From VYDC01 sp963667515 (lineage in GTDB: Bacteria; Chloroflexota; Dehalococcoidia; UBA2979), in assembly GCA_963667515.2 (NCBI GenBank), contig CAXXXY010000008.1, forward strand, positions 277,705 through 341,704: a stretch of 64,000 nucleotides of DNA. Direction: 5' to 3'. Every line of letters begins with the position of its first letter. Position 1 is the first letter of the stretch. Made by a program: the position numbers and the translations under genes. Of the stretch, positions 16,723 to 25,899 are shown in pieces. Below the pieces are notes generated by a model. It searched no databases. It worked only from the letters and a program-made list of their open reading frames with translations, and was not told where the DNA came from.

Positions 16723-17658
16723 TCACGCGCTTGCCGCCTGCGCGAGGTAGTCGCGGCTCGCGGCGACGTCGGCGCGGATCTGCGCCACCAGCGCCTCCGG
16801 TCCCCCGAAGCGCTGCTCCGGGCGCAGCCGGTGCAGCAGCTCGATCGAGACGTGCGCGCCGTAGAGGTCGCCCTCGAAGTCGAGCAGGTGCGTCTCCACC
16901 TGCCGGCCGCTGCCGTCGAACGTGGGCCGCACGCCGATGTTCGTCACGGCGCCGAAGCGTTGCGCCCCGGCGCTGGCGCGGGTGACGTAGACGCCGTTCG
17001 GCGGGAGCGCGCGGTCGGGGCTGACGCCGATGTTGAGCGTGGGGAAGCCGAGCTGTCGGCCGCGCTCCTCGCCGCGCAGCACGGGGCCGCGCAGCGAGTA
17101 CGGGCGCCCCAGCAGCCGCGCCACCTCGTCCATCTCGCCCTCGGCGAGCGCCTGACGGATGCGCGTCGAGGAGACCTTGGCCTCGCCCGCGGCGACCAGC
17201 TCGAGCGCGACGACCTCGAGGCCGAGCGGTCCGCCCAGCTCCGCCAGCCGCTCCGCCGTGCCCTCGCGCCCGCGCCCCAGCGCGAAGTCGGCGCCGACCA
17301 CCAGCAGCCGCGCCCGTGCCTCCTCGGCGAGTAGCCGCACGAACTCCTCCGCGCTCACCTGCGCCAGCTCCGAGGTGAAGCTCACGACCGCGACGAACTC
17401 GGCGCCCATCTCCTGCAGCAGCTCGACGCGGCGCTCGAGGGACTCCAGGTAGGCCAGTGGGACGTCGGGGCGCAGCACGGAGATCGGGCTGGGGTGGAAC
17501 GTGACCACGCCCGGCGTCAGCCCTCGCGCCTGCGCCTCGGCGCGCAGTCGCTCCACCAGCGCGCCATGCCCTCGGTGGACGCCGTCGAAGACGCCCAAGG
17601 TGATCGCGCTCTCGCCGGGAGGGATCCCGCGGCGCAGCTCCTCGCGGACCAGCAGCAC
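16723..17658 (-). CDS. ribF: Bifunctional riboflavin kinase/FAD synthetase
   Basis: Converts riboflavin to FMN and then FAD. The N-terminal FAD-synthetase half carries ITLGVFDGVHRGHGALV (nucleotidyltransferase HxGH) and VSSTRIRQALAEGEM. The C-terminal flavokinase half has RGEERGRQLGFPTLNIG and NIGVRPTFDGSGRQVETHLLD, with the catalytic Glu in the last motif. GTG at 17658 gives 311 residues, the normal family length; the frame could extend to 17742 but adds a low-complexity Arg/Pro tail. It directly precedes tyrS. Confidence 0.92.
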   Translation of the reverse strand: MLLVREELRRGIPPGESAITLGVFDGVHRGHGALVERLRAEAQARGLTPGVVTFHPSPISVLRPDVPLAYLESLERRVELLQEMGAEFVAVVSFTSELAQVSAEEFVRLLAEEARARLLVVGADFALGRGREGTAERLAELGGPLGLEVVALELVAAGEAKVSSTRIRQALAEGEMDEVARLLGRPYSLRGPVLRGEERGRQLGFPTLNIGVSPDRALPPNGVYVTRASAGAQRFGAVTNIGVRPTFDGSGRQVETHLLDFEGDLYGAHVSIELLHRLRPEQRFGGPEALVAQIRADVAASRDYLAQAASA

Positions 17659-17754
17659 GGGCGGTGGGGGTCCCTTCGCTGCCGGCCGTGGCGCGGCCGC
17701 GGGCCGGCGTGATCGTAGCACCGGCCGCGCGCCGGGGCACACGAACTCGCCGCC

Positions 17755-18618
17755 CTACGCTCCCGGCAGGTCCGTCGCGAGCTCGCCCAGCACCAGCGGC
17801 GCCGCGCCCGGCCGCCGCACGAGCGCGATGTCGCCGAAGGCGTCGGGCTGCGTCGCCTCCAGAAAGCCCACCTTGATCAGCTCCAGCACGGCGAGGAAGT
17901 CGACCACCACCTGCAGCCGCGAGCTGGCGTGCTCCAGCACGCGGCGGAACGAGAGGCTCGGCTCCGCCTCCAGCCGCGCGGCCAGCAGCTCGATGCGATC
18001 GCGGAGCCGCACCCGCTCTCGTGCGAGCGGCGGGGCCGCCGCGGCCTGCGCCTCCGCGATGCGATCGAGCACGCCGCGGAACGCCGCGGTCAGCGCCTCC
18101 AGCGGTACGCCGTCCAGCCCGCTGCCCAGCGGCACCGCGGGCGGCGCCGCCTCGCGGCGGTAGGAGCGCCCGGCCTCCCCCTGCGCACGCAGCTCCTCGG
18201 CGAGCTCGCGGAAGCGCCGGTACTCGCGGAGCGCCGCCACAAGCGCCTCGGCATCGTCGCCGGCCGCGCCCGTGTCGCCCTCCTCGCCGGGCTCGCGGGG
18301 GAGCAGCGCGCGTGACTTGAGGAGCAGCAGCCGCGCCCCGATCGCGATGAAGTCCGCGAGCCGCCCCAGGTCGATGCGGTCGGCCGCGCGCAGGTGCGCC
18401 AGGTACTGCTCCGTGACGGCCAGCAGCGAAACCGCGGTGACGTCGAGCTCCTCGCGCTCGATGAGGTGCAGCAGCAGATCCAGCGGCCCCTCGAACGCGG
18501 GCAGCCGCAGCGCGAAGCCGGGCTCCTCGGCGAGCACCGCGGTCGAGGCATGGATGCCGCTCGGAAGCGGCGGAGGGGCGGCCTCGTCAGCCGCGCCCCC
18601 CGCCCGTTCCTCGCTCAC
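17755..18618 (-). CDS. scpA: Segregation and condensation protein A
   Basis: A 287-residue kleisin that bridges the SMC heads with ScpB for chromosome condensation. Hallmarks are the N-terminal FEGPLDLLLHLIEREELDV and FIAIGARLLLLKSRALLP, which bind the SMC neck. The C-terminal winged-helix ends SRLQVVVDFLAVLELIKVGF. GTG at 18618 is 14 bases after the aroF stop. No scpB follows here; the next gene is ribF, so scpB must be elsewhere. Confidence 0.93.
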   Translation of the reverse strand: MSEERAGGAADEAAPPPLPSGIHASTAVLAEEPGFALRLPAFEGPLDLLLHLIEREELDVTAVSLLAVTEQYLAHLRAADRIDLGRLADFIAIGARLLLLKSRALLPREPGEEGDTGAAGDDAEALVAALREYRRFRELAEELRAQGEAGRSYRREAAPPAVPLGSGLDGVPLEALTAAFRGVLDRIAEAQAAAAPPLARERVRLRDRIELLAARLEAEPSLSFRRVLEHASSRLQVVVDFLAVLELIKVGFLEATQPDAFGDIALVRRPGAAPLVLGELATDLPGA

Positions 18619-18631
18619 GCCCCGACCTCGC

Positions 18632-19675
18632 TCACGCGGGCAGGGCCTGCGGCAGCGGGTGCAGCGGGCGCCCCACGGCATCGGCGATGGCGCCGGCGCT
18701 CCGCATCAGCTCGGCGAAGTTCGCCGGCGTCAGCGACTGCGCACCGTCGGAGAGCGCCTGGTCGGGGTTCGGGTGCACCTCGATGATCACACCGTCGGCG
18801 CCGGCGGCGAGCGCCGCGAGCGCCATCGGCTGCACGAGGTACCACCTCCCCGTCCCGTGCGACGGGTCGGCGAACACCGGCAGGTGCGAGAGCCGCTTCA
18901 CCATCGCCACGGCGTTCAGGTCCAGCGTGTTGCGTGTCGCAGTCTCGAAGGTGCGGATGCCGCGCTCGCAGAGGATCACCTGCGAGTTGCCCTGCGCCAG
19001 GATGTACTCGGCGGCCAGCAGCCACTCCTCGATGGTGCCGGCGAGCCCGCGCTTCAGCATCACCGGCTTCCCGGCGCGCCCCACCTCGTCCAGCAGCGTG
19101 AAGTTCTGCGCGTTGCGGGCGCCGATCTGCAGCAGATCGGCGTGCTCGGCGATCGACTCCACGTCGCGCTCGGAGAGCACCTCGGTGACGACCGGCATCG
19201 AGAGCTCGGCGCCCGCCGCCGCCAGCAATCGCAGCCCCTCCAGGCCGAGCCCGCGGAAGGAGTAGGGCGAGCTGCGCGGCTTGAAGGCGCCGCCCCGCAG
19301 GATGTGGGCGCCGCCCGCGCGCACGCCGCGCGCCGCCGCGAAGAGCTGCTCTTCGCTCTCGACCGCGCAGGGGCCGGCCATCGCCACGGTGCGGCCGCCG
19401 CCCACGCGCACGCCGTAGGGCAGCTCCACCACCGTGTCGCCGGGGTGCGTCTCGCGCGAGGCGAGCTTGAACGGCTTGGAGATGCGCACGATGTCGTCGA
19501 CGCCCTCCATCGTCGCGAGCTCGTCGCGCAGCTCCGGGAACACCTGCCCGAGCACGGCGATGACCGTGCGCTCCACACCCTCGATCTCGCGGTCGCGCAG
19601 CCCCAGGTCGTGGAGGCGCCCCACCACGGCCTCCCGCTGCCCGGCCGTATGGCCCATCTTCATCACGACGATCAC
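18632..19675 (-). CDS. aroF: 3-deoxy-7-phosphoheptulonate synthase (DAHP synthase, type I-beta)
   Basis: First enzyme of the shikimate pathway, condensing phosphoenolpyruvate with erythrose-4-phosphate. The first ~70 residues (MIVVMKMGHTAGQREAVVG) form the ferredoxin-like regulatory domain of the TM0343-type enzymes. The barrel has AMAGPCAVES, FKPRSSPYSFRG, KRGLAGTIEEW and FADPSHGTGRW. The regulatory domain usually gives feedback control by an aromatic amino acid. It overlaps aroH by 4 bp upstream and lies 14 bp before scpA. Confidence 0.95.
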   Translation of the reverse strand: MIVVMKMGHTAGQREAVVGRLHDLGLRDREIEGVERTVIAVLGQVFPELRDELATMEGVDDIVRISKPFKLASRETHPGDTVVELPYGVRVGGGRTVAMAGPCAVESEEQLFAAARGVRAGGAHILRGGAFKPRSSPYSFRGLGLEGLRLLAAAGAELSMPVVTEVLSERDVESIAEHADLLQIGARNAQNFTLLDEVGRAGKPVMLKRGLAGTIEEWLLAAEYILAQGNSQVILCERGIRTFETATRNTLDLNAVAMVKRLSHLPVFADPSHGTGRWYLVQPMALAALAAGADGVIIEVHPNPDQALSDGAQSLTPANFAELMRSAGAIADAVGRPLHPLPQALPA

Positions 19676-20073
19676 GATGACTCCTCCGCATGCGGCGTGC
19701 CGGGCTCACCCGCGCTCGCCAGGTCGGGGCGCAGCACGCGCGCCCCGCGTAGATAGATGTGCTCCAGCTCGTGCGCGGCCCGCTCCGTGTTGACGTGCAG
19801 CAGGATGCGCACGCAGCGCGGGAGGCTACCCGGCACGCCCATCTCGTGCGTGCAGAGCAGCGCGACGTCGGTCCAGCCCGCGGCCCGCGCCGCCACCGCG
19901 GGGAACTCCGCGTTGAGGTCCGGCGTCGTGCTGAAGATGACCGAGGCCACGTCGTCGCGCTGTACGCCGTTGGCGCGCACCAGGCAGTCGAGCAGCTCCG
20001 ACGTCGCGTCGAGGATCGCCTCGCGCGAGTTCGTCGTCGCCGTCGTTGCGCCTCGGATGCCGCGAACCAGCAT
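19672..20073 (-). CDS. aroH: Chorismate mutase, AroH type
   Basis: A 133-residue monofunctional chorismate mutase making prephenate for phenylalanine and tyrosine. It opens MLVRGIRGATTATTNSREA. VIFSTTPDLNAEFPA and RCVRILLHVNT are the family signatures, the Arg residues binding chorismate. The stop overlaps the aroF start by 4 bp, so the two are coupled: DAHP synthase and chorismate mutase often work as a complex. The 207 bp between it and trpA hold no gene. Confidence 0.93.
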   Translation of the reverse strand: MLVRGIRGATTATTNSREAILDATSELLDCLVRANGVQRDDVASVIFSTTPDLNAEFPAVAARAAGWTDVALLCTHEMGVPGSLPRCVRILLHVNTERAAHELEHIYLRGARVLRPDLASAGEPGTPHAEESS

Positions 20074-20280
20074 CGGCGGTGCGCTCCGTTCCTCGTTCGT
20101 GAGCGGGCGGCTGTCGAGCACCGGCTGCCGGGTGGCGGCCGGGCGCCCTAGCGGCGCCCCGCGTGCAGCGAGGCGCCGCGGCGCGCGAAGCCACCAAACG
20201 CACCGGCCGCGGACCGGCCGCGCGGCACGGCGAGCACCCGCCCGAGGCACGGCGCCGCGGCGCCCCCCCTCGTGGCGCGC

Positions 20281-21135
20281 TCAGCCATCGTCCGCTGCGG
20301 CTGGCTCACGACCGGCGATCCCCATCACGAACTCCCGGACCCGCTCGGGCCGGCTCGCGGGCGGCGCGTCTCGCACCGCCTGCACGAACGCGCTCCCCAC
20401 GATCGCGGCGTCCGCGATGCGGCCCACCGCCTGCACGTGCCGCGCCGCCGAGATGCCGAAGCCGACGGCGAGCGGCAGATCCGTCTGCGCCCGCACCCGC
20501 CCGAGGAACTCGGGCAGCGCCGGCGGCAGCTCCGCGCGCGAGCCGGTCACGCCGGCCACGCTCACGCAGTAGATGAACCCGCTCGCGGCCGCCGCGACCT
20601 TCGCGATGCGCTCCTCGGTCGAGGTCGGCGCCAGCAGGTACACCAGGTGCAGCCCCGCTGCACGAGCCGGCCCCGCGAGCTCCGCGGCCTCCTCCGGGGG
20701 GAGGTCGATCACGATCAGCCCGTCGATGCCCGCCTCGACGGCGTCTCGCACGAACCTGCCCACCCCGTAGGCGAGCAGTGGATTGAAGTATCCCATGATC
20801 AGGAACGGCACGCGAACGCCCTCGGACCTGAGCTGGCGCGTGATCGCGAAGAGCCGATCGAGCGTGGCGCCGTTGGCGAGCGCCTCCTCGTAGGCGCGCT
20901 GGTTGGTCACCCCGTCGGCCAGCGGGTCGCTGAAGGGGAAGCCCAGCTCGATCAGGTCGGCGCCGCCCTCCACGGCCGCGCGCACGATCGGCGCCGTAGC
21001 ATCGGGCTCCGGCCAGCACACCGGGAGGAACGGAATGAGCGCCGGCCGCCCCTCGGCGCGCGCCCGGGCGAACGCCTCCGCGATGCGATCCTCGCGCGCC
21101 GTGGCGCCGCGCTCCTGCCCGCCCGCCGCGCTCAT
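20281..21135 (-). CDS. trpA: Tryptophan synthase alpha subunit
   Basis: Cleaves indole-3-glycerol phosphate to indole, which tunnels to TrpB. 284 residues. The catalytic Glu and Asp are in DLIELGFPFSDPLADG, MGYFNPLLAYG follows, and the phosphate loop is seen in AVGFGISAARH. ATG at 21135 has GGGAG seven bases upstream. A GTG at 21141 overlapping the CPBP stop is a less likely start. It is the last gene of the trp run and is parted from trpB by the CPBP gene. Confidence 0.95.
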   Translation of the reverse strand: MSAAGGQERGATAREDRIAEAFARARAEGRPALIPFLPVCWPEPDATAPIVRAAVEGGADLIELGFPFSDPLADGVTNQRAYEEALANGATLDRLFAITRQLRSEGVRVPFLIMGYFNPLLAYGVGRFVRDAVEAGIDGLIVIDLPPEEAAELAGPARAAGLHLVYLLAPTSTEERIAKVAAAASGFIYCVSVAGVTGSRAELPPALPEFLGRVRAQTDLPLAVGFGISAARHVQAVGRIADAAIVGSAFVQAVRDAPPASRPERVREFVMGIAGREPAAADDG

Positions 21136-21137
21136 GC

Positions 21138-21935
21138 TCACGCTCCCGCCACGTGCGCCGCGAAGGCGAGCGAGTTGAAGGCGGCGTGGGCCGCGATCGG
21201 GATCCACAGCGACTCCGACTGCTCCATGGCCCATGCGAAGACCATCCCCACGGCGGTGAACGGCACCAGCACGCTGGGGTTGACGTGAAAGAGCCCGAAG
21301 AGCAGCCCCGACAGCGCGAGCGCCGGGAGGACGCGCCAGTAGCCGCGGAGCCCGCGGAAGAGCAACCCGCGGAAGAAGAGCTCCTCACCGAGCGGCGCCG
21401 CGACCACCACCGCGACGCCCAGCAGCGCCAGCGTCGCGATCCCCTGGTCGGCGTCGCTGGGGAGCGGGTTGCCGCCGTCGAGCGCCGAGGCGTCGATGCC
21501 GAGCGCCTCCAGCAGCACGAGCAGCGCCTGGTAGAGCCCGAGCATCACGTAGGCGCCGATCAGCGCGGCCGGCAGCAGCCCCCAGCGCGCCGGGCGGCGG
21601 AGGCCGAGCTCGCCGAGGCCGATGCCGCGGCGCCGCGCGAGCAGCAGCACCAGGCCGGCCAGCGACGCCTCGAAGCCGACCGTCGCGCCCGCGGCCCAGA
21701 GGTCGCGGTCGCGGCCCTCGGCGCCAAGGGCGACCGCGAGGCCGATCAGCCCGAAGACGACCAGCAGCGAGCCCAGCAGCCCCCCGACGCCCAGCAGCAG
21801 GTCGGAGACGCGCCACGGCGGGCTCGCGAACGGCGGCACGTCGCGGCCGCCGGGGCCGGGCGACGCGCGGGCCGCGCCCGCCATCCCATCCGCCAGGGCT
21901 GGCACGGCCGGTGCGGTCGGCGAATCGAGAAACAC
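21138..21935 (-). CDS. CPBP-family intramembrane metalloprotease (Abi)
   Basis: A 265-residue multi-pass membrane protein. The CPBP/Rce1 catalytic motifs are present: EELFFRGLLFR (EExxxR), GLLFGLFHVNP (FxxxH) and IPIAAHAAFNSLAF (HxxxN). Members process prenylated or peptide substrates, and some protect from self-made bacteriocins; the substrate here is unknown. It lies between trpB (5 bp away) and trpA, co-transcribed with tryptophan genes for no obvious reason. The start is GTG at 21935; an internal ATG about 17 codons in is possible. Confidence 0.85.
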   Translation of the reverse strand: MFLDSPTAPAVPALADGMAGAARASPGPGGRDVPPFASPPWRVSDLLLGVGGLLGSLLVVFGLIGLAVALGAEGRDRDLWAAGATVGFEASLAGLVLLLARRRGIGLGELGLRRPARWGLLPAALIGAYVMLGLYQALLVLLEALGIDASALDGGNPLPSDADQGIATLALLGVAVVVAAPLGEELFFRGLLFRGLRGYWRVLPALALSGLLFGLFHVNPSVLVPFTAVGMVFAWAMEQSESLWIPIAAHAAFNSLAFAAHVAGA

Positions 21936-21939
21936 GGCG

Positions 21940-23154
21940 CTAGAGCGTCACGCCGAGCGCGTCGGCGACGGTGCCCATGTCCTTGTCGCCGCGCCCCGAG
22001 AGGTTCAGCAGCACGATGTCGTCCGGCCCCAGCTCGCGCGCCAGCGGCCCGAGGTGCGCGAGCGCGTGCGAGGGCTCGAGCGCGGGGATGATTCCCTCCG
22101 TGCGGCACAGCAGCTGGAAGCCCTCCAGCGCCTCGGTGTCGGTGACCGCCACGTACTCGGCGCGCTCCGCCGCCTTCAGCCACGAGTGCTCCGGCCCCAC
22201 CCCCGGGTAGTCGAGCCCCGCCGAGATCGAGTGCGCCTCGGTGACCTGCCCGTGCTCGTCCTGCAGCAGGTAGGAGAGCGCCCCGTGTAGCACCCCCGGG
22301 CGCCCTGCCGAGAGCGTCGCGGCGTGCCGCCCCTCCAGCCCCTCGCCCGCCGCCTCCACGCCCACGAGGCGCACCGGATCGTCGAGGAAGGCGTGGAAAA
22401 GCCCGATCGCGTTCGAGCCGCCGCCCACGCACGCCACCGCCACGGTGGGCAGCCGGCCCTCCGCCTCCAGCAGCTGCGCCCGCGCCTCGCGGCCGATCAC
22501 GGACTGGAAGTCGCGCACCATCGCCGGGTAGGGGTGCGGCCCGACGACGCTGCCGATCAGGTAGTGCGTGCTCTCGACGTTCGTGACCCAGTCGCGGATC
22601 GCCTCGTTGATCGCGTCCTTCAGCGTGCGCGAGCCCGCGTCGACCGCCCGCACCTCGGCGCCCAGCAGCTTCATGCGGAAGACGTTGAGCGACTGCCGAC
22701 GCACGTCCTCCGCCCCCATGTAGACGACGCACTCGAGCCCGAGCAGCGCACATGCGGTGGCCGTCGCGACCCCGTGCTGCCCCGCGCCCGTCTCCGCGAC
22801 GACGCGACGCTTCCCCATCCGCAACACCAGCAGCGCCTGCGCGAGCGCGGCGTTGATCTTGTGCGCGCCGGTGTGCGTCAGATCCTCGCGCTTGAGGTAG
22901 ATGCGCGGCCCGAGCTCGCGCGAGAGGTTGGCGGCGAAGGTGAGCGGGGTCGGCCGCCCCACGTAGCTCGCGAGCAGCTCGTCGAGCTGGCGGCCGAAGT
23001 GGGGGTCGGCGCGCGCCTCCTTGTACACCGTCTCCAACTCGGCGAGCGCCGGCATCAGCGTCTCCGGGACGTAGCGCCCGCCGAAGTCGCCGAAGCGGCC
23101 GCTCGCGTCGGGCAGCGCTCCGGGGACCGGCCCGGGCGCGGGCGCCGCGCTCAT
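21940..23154 (-). CDS. trpB: Tryptophan synthase beta subunit
   Basis: PLP enzyme joining indole and serine into tryptophan. 404 residues. The PLP Lys is in THTGAHKINAALAQ, the phosphate-binding loop in CVGGGSNAIG, and GRFGDFGGRYVPETLMPAL is the standard N-terminus (TrpB1 type that pairs with TrpA). ATG at 23154 overlaps the trpF stop by 4 bp. Confidence 0.96.
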   Translation of the reverse strand: MSAAPAPGPVPGALPDASGRFGDFGGRYVPETLMPALAELETVYKEARADPHFGRQLDELLASYVGRPTPLTFAANLSRELGPRIYLKREDLTHTGAHKINAALAQALLVLRMGKRRVVAETGAGQHGVATATACALLGLECVVYMGAEDVRRQSLNVFRMKLLGAEVRAVDAGSRTLKDAINEAIRDWVTNVESTHYLIGSVVGPHPYPAMVRDFQSVIGREARAQLLEAEGRLPTVAVACVGGGSNAIGLFHAFLDDPVRLVGVEAAGEGLEGRHAATLSAGRPGVLHGALSYLLQDEHGQVTEAHSISAGLDYPGVGPEHSWLKAAERAEYVAVTDTEALEGFQLLCRTEGIIPALEPSHALAHLGPLARELGPDDIVLLNLSGRGDKDMGTVADALGVTL

Positions 23155-23897
23155 GTCGAGGCTCCCGCCGCCTTCGCGGCGCGCACGAAGTCCCGCACCC
23201 GCTCCCCGTCGTGGCGACCGTCGCGCTCGACGCCCGAGGAGACGTCGACGGCCCACGGGCCCACGCGTGCGATCGCCTCGCCCACGTTCTCCGGCGTCAG
23301 CCCGCCCGCGAGCATCATCGGGATCTGCTCCGCGACGCGCACGGCGACCTCCCAGTCGAAGGCCCGACCCGTGCCGCCGCGGTAGGGGCCGTGCGCGGAG
23401 TCGAGCATCAGCGCCACCGCGAAGCCCGGCTCGACGAACTCCATCGGGTCGGACGGGGAGTCGACAGGGGAGACGTGCACCACCTGGATCACCTGCCGTG
23501 CGACCAGCAGGCAGTCCTCCCAGCCCTCGTCGCCCGAGAGCTGCACGAGGTCGATCCCGGCCTCCTCCGCAATCGCGTTCACCTCGTCGATCGGCTGGTC
23601 GGCGAAGACGCCGACGGTGAGCGGCCGCTTCGACCCGAGGTAGGCCTCGATGAGCTGCGCGCCGTGGCGGAACCAGCCCCGCGGCTCCTCGCGGACGTGC
23701 GGCTGCGCGGGGGGCGGCACCGCGAGCGGCCGTGCCGCCAGCGGCTCGCCCAGCGCGCGCACCATCGCGTTCGCCTGCTGCGCATCTACCCGCCGCTCCG
23801 AGGGCGCGAACATGATGCCGACGAAGTCCGCCCCCGCCTCGGCGGCCGCCAGCACATCCTCCGGCGTGCGGTTGCCGCAGATCTTCACGAGCGTCAC
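23151..23897 (-). CDS. trpF: Phosphoribosylanthranilate isomerase
   Basis: Isomerises phosphoribosylanthranilate in tryptophan synthesis. The general base Cys is in VKICGNRTPEDVL and the general acid Asp in WAVDVSSGVE. At 248 residues it is about 40 longer than usual. The extra length sits between residues ~50 and ~95 (LAVPPPAQPHVREEPRGWF region), where a Pro-rich insertion precedes TVGVFADQPIDEVN. GTG at 23897 overlaps trpC by 4 bp. Confidence 0.93.
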   Translation of the reverse strand: MTLVKICGNRTPEDVLAAAEAGADFVGIMFAPSERRVDAQQANAMVRALGEPLAARPLAVPPPAQPHVREEPRGWFRHGAQLIEAYLGSKRPLTVGVFADQPIDEVNAIAEEAGIDLVQLSGDEGWEDCLLVARQVIQVVHVSPVDSPSDPMEFVEPGFAVALMLDSAHGPYRGGTGRAFDWEVAVRVAEQIPMMLAGGLTPENVGEAIARVGPWAVDVSSGVERDGRHDGERVRDFVRAAKAAGAST

Positions 23898-24778
23898 GCG
23901 CCACCCCGATCCGCGTCGCGAACCCCGACTGCGTCGCCCGTCGCCGGGCTCGGCGTCTCGCCGACCAGCATCAGCTCGCGCGCCGTGGCCGGGAGCCGAC
24001 GCGCCCCCGCGAGCACCAGCGCCTCGCCCACCAGCAGCGCGTGCGCCCCGGCCGCGGCCATGCGCCGAGCCTCGGCGGCGCCGCGGATGCCCGACTCGGC
24101 GACCAGCGTCACCTCCGACGGCACGAGCGGCGCGAGCCGCTCGGTCGTCGACAGGTCCTCGTCGAAGCTGCGCAGGTCGCGGTTGTTCACCCCCACCACG
24201 CGCGCACCCGCGTCGAGGGCGGCGCCCAGCTCCGCCTCGTCGTGCACCTCGACCAGCGGCTCCATCCCCAGCGACCGCGTGCATGCGGTCAGCTCATCGA
24301 GCGCGCCGGGGGTGAGCATCATCGCTATCAGCAGCGCCGCGTCGGCGCCGTTCGCCCGCGCCTCGCGCAGCTGGTAGGGGTCGAAGATGAACTCCTTGCG
24401 CAGCAGCGCCGGGCGCCCCGCGTCCTCGCCGAGCGCGCCGCGCGCCGCGCGCAGATCGGCGATCGAGCCGTGGAAGAACGCGGGCTCCGTGAGCACGGAG
24501 ACCGCGGCCGCGCCCGCCTCGGCGTAGGCGCCCGCGCGCTGCGCCGCGTCGAGCGCCTCGTCGAGCACGCCCTTCGAGGGCGAGGCGCGCTTCACCTCGG
24601 CGATCAGCCGTAGCCGCGCGCCGGCCGGCGTACGCGCGGCGCCCGAGCGCAACCGCTCGGCGAAGTCGACCTGCCGACCCGGCAGCAGCGCCGCGAGCGT
24701 CGAGAGCTGCGACTCCGGCTGCGCGCGCCGCGTCTCGTCGAGGCGGGCGCGCACCCCCTCGACGATGCGGTCGAGCAC
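23894..24778 (-). CDS. trpC: Indole-3-glycerol-phosphate synthase
   Basis: Closes the indole ring. 294 residues of TIM barrel with LIAEVKRASPSKG (catalytic Lys), LRKEFIFDPYQL (catalytic Lys), GVNNRDLRSF and LVAESGIRG. GTG at 24778 starts VLDRIVEGVRARL, matching the family N-terminus (M.LD.I...). A GTG at 24826, nearer the trpD stop, would add 16 residues and is the alternative. Confidence 0.93.
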   Translation of the reverse strand: MLDRIVEGVRARLDETRRAQPESQLSTLAALLPGRQVDFAERLRSGAARTPAGARLRLIAEVKRASPSKGVLDEALDAAQRAGAYAEAGAAAVSVLTEPAFFHGSIADLRAARGALGEDAGRPALLRKEFIFDPYQLREARANGADAALLIAMMLTPGALDELTACTRSLGMEPLVEVHDEAELGAALDAGARVVGVNNRDLRSFDEDLSTTERLAPLVPSEVTLVAESGIRGAAEARRMAAAGAHALLVGEALVLAGARRLPATARELMLVGETPSPATGDAVGVRDADRGGA

Positions 24779-24831
24779 CGTATTGGTGCGCCGAAGGGGG
24801 TCCGTGCGCCGCAGCGGATCGGGCACGCCGC

Positions 24832-25899
24832 TCAGCCCCGGGCCGCGGCGGCGCGGCGGGTCGCCTCCACGAAGGCGCCGACGCGCGCCGCGGCGTCGCC
24901 GCTCTCGATCGCCGCCTGCGCCTGCTCCACGCCCTGCCGCAGCGAGGAGGCAAGGCCCGCGACGTAGAGCCCCGCACCGGCGTTCGCGACCACGAAGTCG
25001 CGCACGGCCGCCGGCCCCTCGCCCGCGAGGACGGAGCGCAACAGCGCCGCGTTCTCCTCGGGCGTGCCGCCGCGCACCTCGTCCAGCGGGTGCGCCGCCA
25101 GCCCGAGGTCGGCCGGCGTCACCGAGCGCCGCGAGACCACGTCGCCGCGCACCTCGAACACCGTCGTCGGGCCCGCGACGGAGATCTCGTCGAGCCCCTC
25201 GTCGCCCGAGACGACGAGCGCGTGGCGCATCCCCAGCCGCGCCAGCGCGTGCGCGAGGCGCTCCGCCAGCGCCGCGTCCGGCACGCCCAGCACGTGCGCG
25301 GTCGCCGAGGCGGGGTTCGTGAGCGGCCCCAGGATGTTGAAGACGGTGCGCACGCCCAGCTCGCGGCGCGGCCCCGCCGCGTGCTTCATCGCCGGGTGGA
25401 ACGCCTGCGCGAACATGAAGCCGACGCCCGTGCGCTCGATGCACTCCGCCACCGCCTCGGGCGGCAGCGCGATCTCGGCGCCCAGCGCCTCCAGCAGATC
25501 CGCCGAGCCCGAGCGCGAGGTCATCGCGCGGTTGCCGTGCTTCGCCACGGTCGCGCCCGCGCCGGCCGCGACGAAGGCCGCCGCCGTCGAGACGTTGAAG
25601 GTCTTGACCGCCGAGCCGCCCGTCCCGCAGGTGTCGAGCAGCGGCCCGCGCTCGGTCTGCACGGTGAGCGTATGGTCGCGCATGACGCGCGCCATCCCCA
25701 CGATCTCGTCGACCGTCTCGCCCTTGAGCCGCAGCGCGACCAGGAAGCCGCCGAGCTGCGCGGGCGTCGCCTCGCCCGCCATGATCTCGCGCATCGCGGC
25801 GGCGGCCTCGGCCTCGCCGAGGTCGCGGCGCTCCTCGACCAGCGCGGCGATCGCGGCGCGCATGCCGGCGTCCCCCGCGACCGCGTCGGCCGTCATCAC
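24832..25899 (-). CDS. trpD: Anthranilate phosphoribosyltransferase
   Basis: Transfers phosphoribose from PRPP to anthranilate. 355 residues. The PRPP loop is LLDTCGTGGSAVKTFNVST, with KHGNRAMTSRSGSADLLEALG and FNILGPLTNPA as further signatures. The start ATG overlaps the trpG stop by 4 bp; an ATG pair (MM) leaves one codon uncertain. Confidence 0.96.
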   Translation of the reverse strand: MMTADAVAGDAGMRAAIAALVEERRDLGEAEAAAAMREIMAGEATPAQLGGFLVALRLKGETVDEIVGMARVMRDHTLTVQTERGPLLDTCGTGGSAVKTFNVSTAAAFVAAGAGATVAKHGNRAMTSRSGSADLLEALGAEIALPPEAVAECIERTGVGFMFAQAFHPAMKHAAGPRRELGVRTVFNILGPLTNPASATAHVLGVPDAALAERLAHALARLGMRHALVVSGDEGLDEISVAGPTTVFEVRGDVVSRRSVTPADLGLAAHPLDEVRGGTPEENAALLRSVLAGEGPAAVRDFVVANAGAGLYVAGLASSLRQGVEQAQAAIESGDAAARVGAFVEATRRAAAARG

